Shown: one piece after another, positions 56,183 through 64,000 of the stretch | Position numbering within the stretch: position 1 is the first letter of the stretch | Layout: the number at the start of each line of letters is the position of its first letter | Origin: Posidonia oceanica | Lineage: Eukaryota; Streptophyta; Magnoliopsida; Alismatales; Posidoniaceae | Direction: 5' to 3' | DNA: 64,000 bases | NCBI GenBank assembly: GCA_037176725.1 | Contig: JAZBRS010000013.1 | Location: 10,481,001 to 10,545,000, forward strand | The notes under the pieces: model-generated | The model's database searches: none | Told to the model about the DNA's origin: nothing | The model's input: only the letters and a program-made list of their open reading frames with translations | Translations under genes and position numbers: made by a program

Positions 56183-56405
56183 AGTTTGACCCCGGAGGGC
56201 AACCCTCGTGATAAGTCTTTTAGTTTGACCCCCGCGGGCCATTCCTGTGGCAAGTCTTTTAGTTTGACCCCTGCGGGCAACCCCCGTGGCAAGTCTTTTA
56301 GTTTGACCCCCGCGGGCAACCCCCGTGGCAAGTCTTTTAGTTTGATCCCCGCAGGCAACCCCCACGGTAATGTTGTTAGTTTGTTCCCCTTGGACAATCC
56401 CCTTA
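56183..56405 (+). repeat. 39-bp tandem array in element A
   Basis: 'AGTTTGACCCCCGCGGGC' starts at 56183, 56222, 56261, 56300 and 56339. The unit shares its core (GACCCCC...GGGCAA.CCCC...GGCAAGTC) with the 47-bp array and differs by an 8-bp shorter spacer. Confidence 0.9.
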
Positions 56406-56547
56406 GCCGTGTTTTTTAGCCGACCCTCTTTGTGTCTCATCCAAGTCTGGTGGCAGCAGGCATTGGATTTCATTTAGGATCTCTAGGTAGCGCCACACGG
56501 GGGTATCGTCTCGCCTTGTAAATAGCTTTATGCCGAAGCCATCTTCA

Positions 56548-56558
56548 AGGAGGGGCAA
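56548..56558 (+). other. Polypurine tract of element A
   Basis: 'AGGAGGGGCAA' lies two bases before the 3' LTR start at 56561, matching the tract of element B. Confidence 0.85.
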
Positions 56559-56775
56559 TCTGTAGATACCTCGTTTTGGCACTCCCTTCATGGTAGTATA
56601 GTCTATTACATTAGGTCGCTCCTAGAAGCTCTTTCCTCAATCCAGGACATCTTACTTGAGCCAAACACCTTTTCTTCGGTTCAAAACGTTATCCCTATCT
56701 AAGCCTCAAGTGTCAACAACTTGAATGTTTTTCATTTCTTGACCCAATTTGGAAGATGGACTGATTGAGGGTGTT

Positions 56776-57090
56776 GTACGCTGGATTCCCAGCTTATAAT
56801 GTTGGCCGCTGGTTTTCCAGTGGCTAACACTGGCCGCTGGTTTTCCAGCGTCCAACGTGGGAACCCAGTCAGTCCCAAACTTTCTTTATTTGTCAAAATA
56901 CAAAATCCATGTTTTTGCCTTCATTAGACTTTGTTGACCAATCAATGCAATTAACTCTAGCTTAATGACATTTAATCGAGTTTTAATTAGGGGCTATTCC
57001 TTGATCCTAGCAGTTGTGCTTCGGAGGCCGTTATCCGCTGGACTCCCAGCATATAATGTTATCCGCTGGTTTTCCAGCGTATAACACCCC
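56776..57090 (+). promoter_or_regulatory. Palindromic CGCTGG-N4-CCAGCG clusters in LTR A U3
   Basis: Perfect copies at 56835-56850 and 57064-57079 (loop TTTT), near copies at 56779-56794, 56807-56822 and 57036-57051, most followed by TATAATGTT or TATAACA. They lie 60-370 bp upstream of the TATA box. Same words precede antisense genes A1-A3. Confidence 0.6.
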
Positions 57091-57147
57091 TGAATTGGAA
57101 AGATTGGTGGTCTGTTCATTCGATTCCTTTTGTTCCCCTCCTGCGTC

Positions 57148-57155
57148 TATAAAAG
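57148..57155 (+). promoter_or_regulatory. TATA box of LTR A
   Basis: TATAAAAG in 'GCGTCTATAAAAGCAGGGG'. It is preceded by the U3 palindromes and followed by a leader with 'GAGAGAAACCACG'. Confidence 0.65.
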
Positions 57156-57839
57156 CAGGGGTACCTCCACCAAGTCAGAAGACGGTGGATAAGAATTTGG
57201 GACGGGATTTTTAATAGGATTTTTGGAGCGAGGATAGATTTCTGAGAATTGAAATAGTGGAGAGATCTCCAGAGAGAGAAACCACGTCTTGAGAGAACTT
57301 TGAGAAAGTGGACAGAGTCCTTGAAAGAGCTTGAGTCTCCCTTTGTCGTCAGTAGCATCATGTTAATATATCTTGCACTCCGTGCATAGATAAAAAGGAG
57401 ACTCTCTTTAATTTTTCTCTTTCCATATCATATGTTTAATTCCGTAGTATATTTAAGCGTATTTATTTCATATATTATTGTAGCTAGGCATACATTTCCA
57501 TTAGTTGCAACCGAGGGGATCAAACCCCTCGAGTAAGTATTTCGTTGGGTCCCTTTATGTCTTTTTTTTTTATTCTGAATAAGTTACTACACCATATTGA
57601 TCCATATTTGCGTCATTTCTGTTTGTTTTGTTAACATTTGTCATACAAGCAGGAAGAAGAAAGAAGAAAAGATTCACCAAGCACGGGCACCCTTGGGCAA
57701 CGCAGGCGTTGTCCCAAGGTAGCTAAACCCACAACCATCACACATCTCCCCAAGGCGTCTCGAGGGCTAGCGAAAGCAAACCGAGAGTAGCGATCACACT
57801 GACTTCAACACACATGGAGTGGAGAAGTCAGATACAACA

Positions 57840-58340
57840 AAAGGGGACCCCAAGAAGGAGCAAATAGAAACAAAGAAGAAGCAAATCTTTCTTCTCCTCT
57901 TAACCTCCCAAAGCCCCATATCCACACCGTGAAGCTTCCCCGATCAACTCCAGCCTTTTAGGTCTTGCTTGTGACGCGCATTCTGACGTTGAAGTCTGAC
58001 CAACGGACTGCCAGGTTTGTCACCAGCGAGAGTGGCGACTGGTCTACAACTCCGGACTGTCATCGGCCGAACTTTGGGCCAATGTTCCAGGCGATCCAGG
58101 CCACAATTTTGTATGATTTTTGTTTGCTTGTAATCATGGATGATTAGTCTTTAAAGTCATGCATTTAGTTACTTGTTTAGCATTGCACATGGTGCGAGAT
58201 TTGATGCTAAAGTCTGCTGTTTGGACTGCTTGGACTGCAGGAGTGTCACCTATTCCACCAGCGACTAACCTGCAATTCCGGCAGTCCTCCGACCGAACTT
58301 TGAGTCGATGTATCTCGTGACCTAGGCCATCATTTTGCAA
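57840..58340 (+). repeat. Diverged direct repeat, about 230 bp apart
   Basis: Segment 57995-58105 ('GGACTGCCAGGTTTGTCACC', 'GGCCGAACTTTGGGCC') recurs at 58230-58335 ('GGACTGCAGGAGTGTCACC', 'GACCGAACTTTGAGTCG'). Part of a decayed repeat, possibly LTR U3. No gene. Confidence 0.5.
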
Positions 58341-58840
58341 AGTAATTACATGTTGTTAAACCTGGATATGCCCTCTTTACTTCCCTATTTTTCGTTACGA
58401 GTTTTGAATCGTCTACATGACTTTTCTCTGGCGATGAAAGTCCTTGTCTGGAACAATCGGACCGCCTATCCCAGCGGCGACATGCCCAGGCGTCGTTCAT
58501 GCCAGCGACGTCTATTGCCGCTGCTATGAGAGGCGACAGACTACTCGCTGGTTGAACTGGCGACATCTGTTGCCGCCGTGCACAGCGGCGACTCAATCCA
58601 GGTTTCAGACAGTAGACTGAGCTCCCGCATTTGTCACTTTGTGATTCATTTACTCGCCCCATTTGGTTTCAGTTTTGTTTCCCTTGCCTGCTTATCGTTT
58701 CATTGCGACGTTTTAACTCTAATTAGTCGTTTTTAACATGGTTTGCTAAGCTTTGCATGGTTTATAAATGCATGTTGCATACTGCCTTAGGGTGAATATA
58801 AATAGGCATTTATTTGCCAACATAAGCCACACAAGAGCGG
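58341..58840 (+). other. No gene seen; GCGAC-rich tract
   Basis: A dense set of 'GGCGAC' words lies at 58470-58600 ('AGCGGCGACATGCCC', 'AACTGGCGACATC'), similar to the U3 of LTR B. It probably belongs to an LTR whose ends I cannot place. Confidence 0.35.
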
Positions 58841-58854
58841 ATTAGCCAAGAAAG

Positions 58855-59246
58855 AATGATTTCCTCGGGCATGTCGGGGGTGCCTAACACTTCCCTGCAC
58901 GTAATAAGAGTCCTTACCCTTTCTCTGGACCGCATTGACCTTGTGTCATATACATTAGGATCGGGTTATCATATGTTAAGCTACATAAGTTTTCTTGCAT
59001 GTTTTCATGCACGATTTTCCTAGTCTCCCGGCTTCAATAGATTAGGTGGCGACTCATTGTCTTTGCTTTTGTTTTCCTTTGCGTTCCCTGTTTTCCCGGT
59101 GTTTTCGAGTCGAGTTTTCCTCCTCGGATTCATCGCTAACCGTGTCTTCCTCCCTCTATGTTCCAGCGCGTGCGAGCTCTGGCAGCGTGCGACCACGTCA
59201 TACCTGAGTGGTGGACGGTCACAGGAAAGTGGCGACTCTACTTGGG
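58855..59246 (+). mobile_element. Ogre-like LTR 3' end followed by primer-binding-site-like sequence
   Basis: 'CATGTCGGGGGTGCCTAACAC' (58868), 'AGGTGGCGACTCATTG' (59044) and 'GTGTTTTCGAGTCGAG' (59100) repeat the 3' signature of family D. At 59229 'TGGCGACTCTACTTGGGA' follows, the form of the primer-binding site of Ogre elements, suggesting that the LTR ends just before it and internal sequence begins. No gag follows, so the element was truncated or replaced. Confidence 0.5.
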
Positions 59247-59269
59247 ATACTAGACTCAGTCAAATAAGA

Positions 59270-60288
59270 TATTTGAGTCCTGGTCGCCCGTGTCACCGAC
59301 AACTGAATGACGTGGATTCATCTGGCCCCTTTAAATCTGATCTTTCATCTCGTCCGCACACCAGCTAGGCGCTTGTGCCAACGACGGCTTGCTAACATGG
59401 ACCCTTGTTTAACTAGGTCAAACGGGAATATCTGAGTCTTAGGCGCCTGTTCCAACAACGACTTGCTGACGTGGACCCTTCATTGACTCAGTCAGCGTGC
59501 CTCCACGTCATTAATCTAAGATATTTGTGTTTATCGCCGGTCAAATAGGCGACTTGCTATAAATATCTAATTGCTCTAGAAACTTCCTAGATCTGATCCA
59601 CTCGTGTTCCCACACATCTATAAATAGACCCCGAGAGCCAATGCTCAAGGGGAGGCAAATCAAAGAGTCGGAGGCATTTTCTAGAGTGAGGAGCAACAAA
59701 TGAGAGCTAGAGAAAGAGTTCTAGATTAAGATTTAAGAGAGAGATTCTAAGAGATCCCTAGTCTTTATTCTGTCCAAATCCATTGAGAAATATTAGATCC
59801 CATATATCATTATCAAGCCTAGATCCCAGATATCCTGAGCCTAGCCGGAGCTTCGACCGTGCCTCCACTTCCTCAATCCACGCCATAGAGCATGAGGGTG
59901 AAGGGGATATCTTCTTCCAATCTATTTTATTTCATTTGCATTCCTTAATTAGGACCCATAGCATATGCATGCGGGGAACCACCCCCAATTAGTATTAGAT
60001 TCATTTGTTTATTTTATTTCTTATTTTCCTGATCTGTTTACTACACCCAGACTTATCTAGATCTATTTACTTGTTTTGAAGGAAAGGAATATCTCACGTA
60101 GCACAATGACGCCGCTGGACGACACCCTGCCGTTGATCAGTGAGCCGACAACCCATATCATCCTCATCTCCCCCAGGCGTCTTGTCAGCCAGCATTGCAA
60201 ATCGACGAGTGGCGATCACAACAAGTTGACGACGTACGTGGAAGTGCTGTCATCTTCATCTACACACCCCTAAATCCACATCTACACA
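59270..60288 (+). repeat. LTR fragment related to LTR B
   Basis: TATAAATAGACCCC at 59619-59632, 'AGCCGGAGCTTCGACCGTGC' (59840), 'AGGACCCATAGCATATGCAT' (59950), 'GAGTGGCGATCACAAC' (60205) and an end 'CATCTACACA' at 60288 follow LTR B block by block with clear divergence. The left end is not defined, and no TSD found, so it is a solo LTR or a fragment of a third Tat element. Confidence 0.6.
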
Positions 60289-60860
60289 TAGTTCCATGGT
60301 TCAATGCACAACCAGCCTGGTAGAGCACATCTTTGCTTGTTTATTCGCATGGCTTTGGTCTATCACATCCTGATCTCTCCTCTCCGCATGTTTTACTTGC
60401 ATTCGCATGGCATCAAGCATCTTGCCTCTTGGCATACATTAAGGAGCACTTGCATACTTGCAATGTCATACACACGAGCAGAGAAAGCATTGAAAGACCG
60501 ACATTGTTGGGCGTATGGGGTGCCTAACACCTTCCCTGTACGTAACAAGAGTCCTTATGATTTCTTTGCCCACGATGACATATGTGTTTCATCCATTGGC
60601 ATTGGAGTCTTGCATTCTTATTTCTTTGCTCGCATGTACATCTTTTCTTGTATACGATTTTCCTCGTCTTCCGATTTGAATAGACCAGGTGGCAACTCCT
60701 TTTCCTTATCTATTTCTTTTTGCATTTTCTTGGTGTTTTCGAGTTGAGATCCTCCTCGGATGCACCACCTTCTCTGTGGCCTCTTGGCGTGCGTGGTCTC
60801 ATCCCATCCACACTTTGGGTTCTCAATTTCCGCCACGCATGGTCTCATTTTATTTTAAAG
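60289..60860 (+). mobile_element. Second Ogre-like LTR 3' fragment
   Basis: 'ATGGGGTGCCTAACACCTTC' (60518), 'AGGTGGCAACTCC' (60689) and 'GTGTTTTCGAGTTGAGATCC' (60733) give the family D 3' signature a further time, more diverged. Both ends unclear. No ORF supported. Confidence 0.45.
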
Positions 60861-61185
60861 AAGGTATTGACAATAATAATAGTTTTAAGGGGTGCACGAC
60901 AACTTATCCAACAAATCAAAATTGTTACAAGAAGCAATGACTAGATAGCAAAGTAGATACCAGTGGCGAAGCCAGGAATTCAAATTAATGGGGGCTACTA
61001 ATAAATATAGTCTTTGTACATAAGTCCTTCAAATAAGCTAGGTCAATGAAATGTTGGATAACAAAAATGACCAATTAATAACTCTAATTTAGATTTTCAT
61101 TGGCAATGTTTAGGCAATAGCAATGGTTCTAATTGACAATTTACATCAATGTCTAAAAGGACTACCATATACGATCATGTAGACC
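60861..61185 (+). other. No gene seen
   Basis: AT-rich. 'CAGTGGCGAAGCCAGGAATT' at about 60960 resembles end sequences of some plant DNA transposons, but no matching inverted end or TSD is visible, so no element is called. Confidence 0.3.
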
Positions 61186-64000
61186 TGTAACGACCCTAAT
61201 GTCGTTACCTTTCAACCTAGCTACCATTTTATTTTTATCTTTTTTATCTTATTAGCATTCATGAACTACAAAACTAAATTCTCACAATTACTATAAAGCA
61301 GAAATATAATAACTTAAATAACTTACTTACCTAGAACCCTTGATGTGTGGCAGTGTGACTCCTTTCCTATATGCACTAGTAACTCCAGCTCCTATCCTGC
61401 ACCTGCCACAGAAACAAAGCACATGTGAGCGACCACTTAATAGGTCACCTAGCACACACCCCAGCTTGAAAACAACGTCGAGGGAACAAGCATAACTACA
61501 CAACAAACAAACAAACACAGGCATCTCTCCTGGATGCCACAACTGGGTATACATCATTGTCCACAAAGCAAGCCACAAAAAACATACCTTTGAAAACATC
61601 TTTTCTCTTTTCCCATCAAAACCATATGCATGCTCTTTTCAAAATCTTTATGCACACTTGAAATGGCTTCATTAGCCAAATCAAGTCCCAAAACACACGG
61701 TCTGATCCATCACACTCCAGGTGTGGACCAGACAACCAACCATGTCTGAATACCCTAAATAGCATTAAGAACACACACAACAACACAACAAATACCAAAA
61801 CACAAAGCCAACGCTGAGACACTGCTTAGCCAAACCAATGCGCCTCACTAGCGCAAGACCTATGCCCCACAGGCGCGGCCACAAGCACAACAATCACACA
61901 CATAAACAAAGTGTCATCACTCGGGCCCAAGCGAGACACCTAGCTACAAGTAGTCCACTGAGGCGCTACCACGGTGTCCCTGCACTGCTACGGTCGACCA
62001 CGCTGTGGGGGAGTGAACCGTCCTGGCCAACAAGCCTCAACAGGTCTTGTCTCTCAGCAGCACACCACAGGGTGCGCCCTAACTCAGTGCTCCAAACCCT
62101 TGGGGCTCCTCACCCCTAGGCTCAGTCCACACCAAGTAGTCTCAATACCCGTACTAACTAGGGTATCACGTCCAGCTACACAGAAGTCTCATACCCCCTA
62201 TGTCCGCTGCCACGATACACTATGTACATTCAGTACCCTGGGTCCTCCGCACCCTGAACAAGAGGAGTGTCATACCTCCAAGTCCAATCAGTACCCACAA
62301 CCCGTGGACCTCAACCTTGGCCTCGTGAACGACATTCAAGGAGTATCATACCTCCAAGATCCGACGAACACTTACCTCAGCCCTTGGGTCTCAGGACCTC
62401 AACCTAGGCAACGCGTCCGACCAACCAAGAATGTCGTCACATCCCCTGATCCCGTCGACACGCTCCTCCAGTATTTTGGTCCACCACACACAGAAAACAC
62501 CGGAAAAACTCTTTCAAAAATCTTTGCCAAACCCATGCATTTTCTTTGCAAAACTCTTTTCGAAAATCATTTCGAAATCCTTAAAAAACAACTCAAAAAC
62601 GTAGCACCAAGCACAACACAAAACCATGAGCTGAAAGAACAGCTCAAAACACAGTCTCGACAGCTCCACTGTCGAGCCTAGAACCACATTACAAAACATC
62701 ACACAGTAGAGAAGTAAAGGCACCTTTTGGATATAACATTTACCCACCCGACACCACACATAAGTAAAGCACTGGTCCCGAAGTTCCAAAGTACTTACGA
62801 GACCGAACACCCACACAAACGGTACCCAGAACACTAAGTTCTAGTGCCAAGATCTAATCATTGATTAACATATTCCCAAATGTCCATCTATACCAATTAG
62901 GGATACTTAGCATTTCTATGTTATTTAGTTTTTTAATTTCCAACCCTAGCTCTAGTGGGGTCTTGCTAATCCATTTTAGGCAATCCCTAACTCATCCCTA
63001 ATGATTGGCTTAATCCTCATCTTGCCCTAATGTATTTATAAAATTCTAATCTCTTAAAGGACAAGGATTCATTTTAATTTTACAAAATTCACCATAAAAT
63101 CAAAAATCAGATTCTAAACTTTAACCACAAAAGAGCAACCTCTAATAGATCAGGCATTACCAAAATCAGGCCCAATCCAAACATAATGGGCGCCTCCTGG
63201 ACGCCCCTGGCGTCCCCTAGGCGGCAGAAATGCTTAGAAAGTTCGCCAGTGAAGTGCGCTGGCGAATCCTACCTCCTAGTGTCGCCAGAATCGCTCGCTG
63301 GAAACCCGCACCACCAAAAGCCGCAAGACTATTAATACTGACAGTAAAAACTCAGAGCAGAGACCACCAGAAATCGCCTTTCTTCGGAACGAGAACCGTT
63401 CTTCCCACACACTATCAAAAATTCCACAAAAATATCCAAAATGTAGATCTCCAATTCTTCTACCATATGGGACAAAAATCAAAGCATTCCGATAACCGTA
63501 GACCAAGTTATGAAAATCCAAAGCACAAGACGTCATTCGGCCAAAGAATCTCGAAACAGTAACTTATCATCTCAAAAATTCCATAAATCCACATTAAATC
63601 CCCTAAAATCATGAAATCTCTACCATGCATCCACAACATACCAAACTACACATTTGCATCATTTCCAAGCAAGATTTAAAGCTAGGAAGGGTGTGTGTAC
63701 CTCAAACGACACACACAGGGCTTCCCACCACCGCCGGCGACCCAACTCGCGTCTCCGGCGATCACCTCCGATCCAAACACTTCACGACCATCCCCCAAGC
63801 TTGCTCGATCACTGGAAGAAGGCCGAAGACCACTTGAGCTTGAGACCACTTCACCGGTGCTCGATCAGCAACTCAATTCCCACCCCTCTCTCTCTCTCTC
63901 TCTCACAGTGGGTGAAGAAGGAGGAAGAAAAGAGAGGAAGGAAGAGGAAGAAGAAGAAGAAGAAGAAGAAGAAGAAGAAGAAGAAGAAAAGGAAGAAGAA
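61186..64000 (+). mobile_element. Possible LTR start of another retrotransposon, running off the window
   Basis: 'TGTAACGACCCTAATGTCG' at 61186 resembles the start of many plant LTRs. The next 2.8 kb hold repeated 'GTATCATACCTCCAAG' phrases (62260-62360), AT-rich parts and, near 63230, 'GCTGGCGAATCC' words, but no coding region and no second LTR inside the window. The call is tentative. Confidence 0.3.
63942..64000 (+). repeat. AAG microsatellite at window end
   Basis: About 16 AAG units after a purine-rich lead, truncated by the window edge. CT repeats at about 63888-63904 precede it. Confidence 0.9.

Larger units (their letters stand above)
1..57839 (+). mobile_element. Element A: giant Tat/Ogre-lineage Ty3/gypsy retrotransposon, 5'-truncated by window edge
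   Basis: Element A starts left of the window. Its pieces are 1-1164 (protease, G-patch), 7092-10926 (RT, RNase H, second RNase H, integrase core), 38660-44567 (integrase end, antisense gene A1, most of A2) and 50063-57839 (start of A2, A3, satellites, polypurine tract, 3' LTR). The gaps are two family-D solo LTRs and element B. The dual RNase H places it in Tat. About 18.7 kb of A remain once insertions are subtracted, so the full element would exceed 20 kb. It is dead: RT-RNase H is frameshifted and integrase has at least four in-frame stops. The order of domains and the reading frame match across the first two insertion points. The right end is uncertain by about 100 bp. Confidence 0.88.
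56561..57839 (+). repeat. Element A 3' LTR
   Basis: Starts TGTAGATACC; its first eight bases equal the start of LTR B. U3 holds the CGCTGG...CCAGCG palindromes, a TATA box lies at 57148-57155, and the tail 'GTAGCGATCACACTGACTTCAAC' resembles the tail of LTR B. I place the end at 'AGATACAACA' (57839), but there is no 5' LTR in the window to check it, so the right border may be off by about 100 bp. Confidence 0.75.

Noticed and set aside
60950..61000. Terminal inverted repeat of a hAT-like DNA transposon
   Set aside because: Only one end-like word is visible, with no matching inverted end or 8-bp duplication.
61838..62681. Plus-strand ORFs of 93 and 235 residues
   Set aside because: No recognisable domain, odd composition, overlapping frames, and they lie in probable LTR sequence.

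Overview
The window is repeat-dense nuclear DNA of a flowering plant, most likely with a large genome. I see no ordinary host gene, tRNA or rRNA. Nearly everything up to about 57.8 kb belongs to LTR retrotransposons nested in one another. The lineage is Ty3/gypsy Tat/Ogre: the pol polyproteins carry two RNase H domains (the usual one after RT, then a second archaeal-type one before integrase), and the elements are about 20 kb long. The species cannot be named from the sequence.

Layout. Element A (plus strand) enters at position 1, inside its protease region, and ends in its 3' LTR at about 56561-57839. It has been interrupted three times. (1) 1165-7091 is a 5.9-kb solo LTR of family D, minus orientation, with target-site duplication (TSD) AAGGT. 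(2) 10927-38659 is a second giant Tat element, B, with 1.5-kb LTRs and near-TSD GTCCC/GTCGC. (3) 44568-50062 is another D solo LTR, TSD CAATA. Element B's own 3' LTR is split by a third D solo LTR (31137-37485, TSD GTTGC). When the insertions are ignored, A's reading frame runs on across the first two junctions, which confirms the nesting.

Element B reads 5' LTR (10927-12460), primer-binding site, long leader, gag (13864-16154), two retropepsin-like domains, a G-patch, RT-RNase H, second RNase H and integrase (to 22322), then an 8.4-kb region before the polypurine tract and 3' LTR. Element A shows the matching parts from the protease onward, then an even longer 3' region with three tandem-repeat arrays. 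All sense coding regions are broken by nonsense changes and a few frameshifts.

The most notable content lies between pol and the 3' LTR of both elements. On the antisense strand there are head-to-tail genes for plant mobile domain (PMD, 'aminotransferase-like') proteins. Type 1 has two exons, with three copies (A1, A3, B1). Type 2 has eight or more exons, a PMD core and a coiled-coil tail, with two copies (A2, B2). Their exons are bounded by GT-AG introns at matching positions in A and B. Short palindromic motif clusters recur both in each element's own LTR U3 and just upstream of its antisense genes, and the motif differs between A and B. This suggests a captured, separately promoted antisense gene cassette.

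Right of 57.84 kb lie degraded pieces of other LTR elements: Ogre-like LTR ends near 58.86-59.23 kb and 60.3-60.85 kb, a B-like LTR ending at 60288, and a possible new LTR starting at 61186 and running to the window end.
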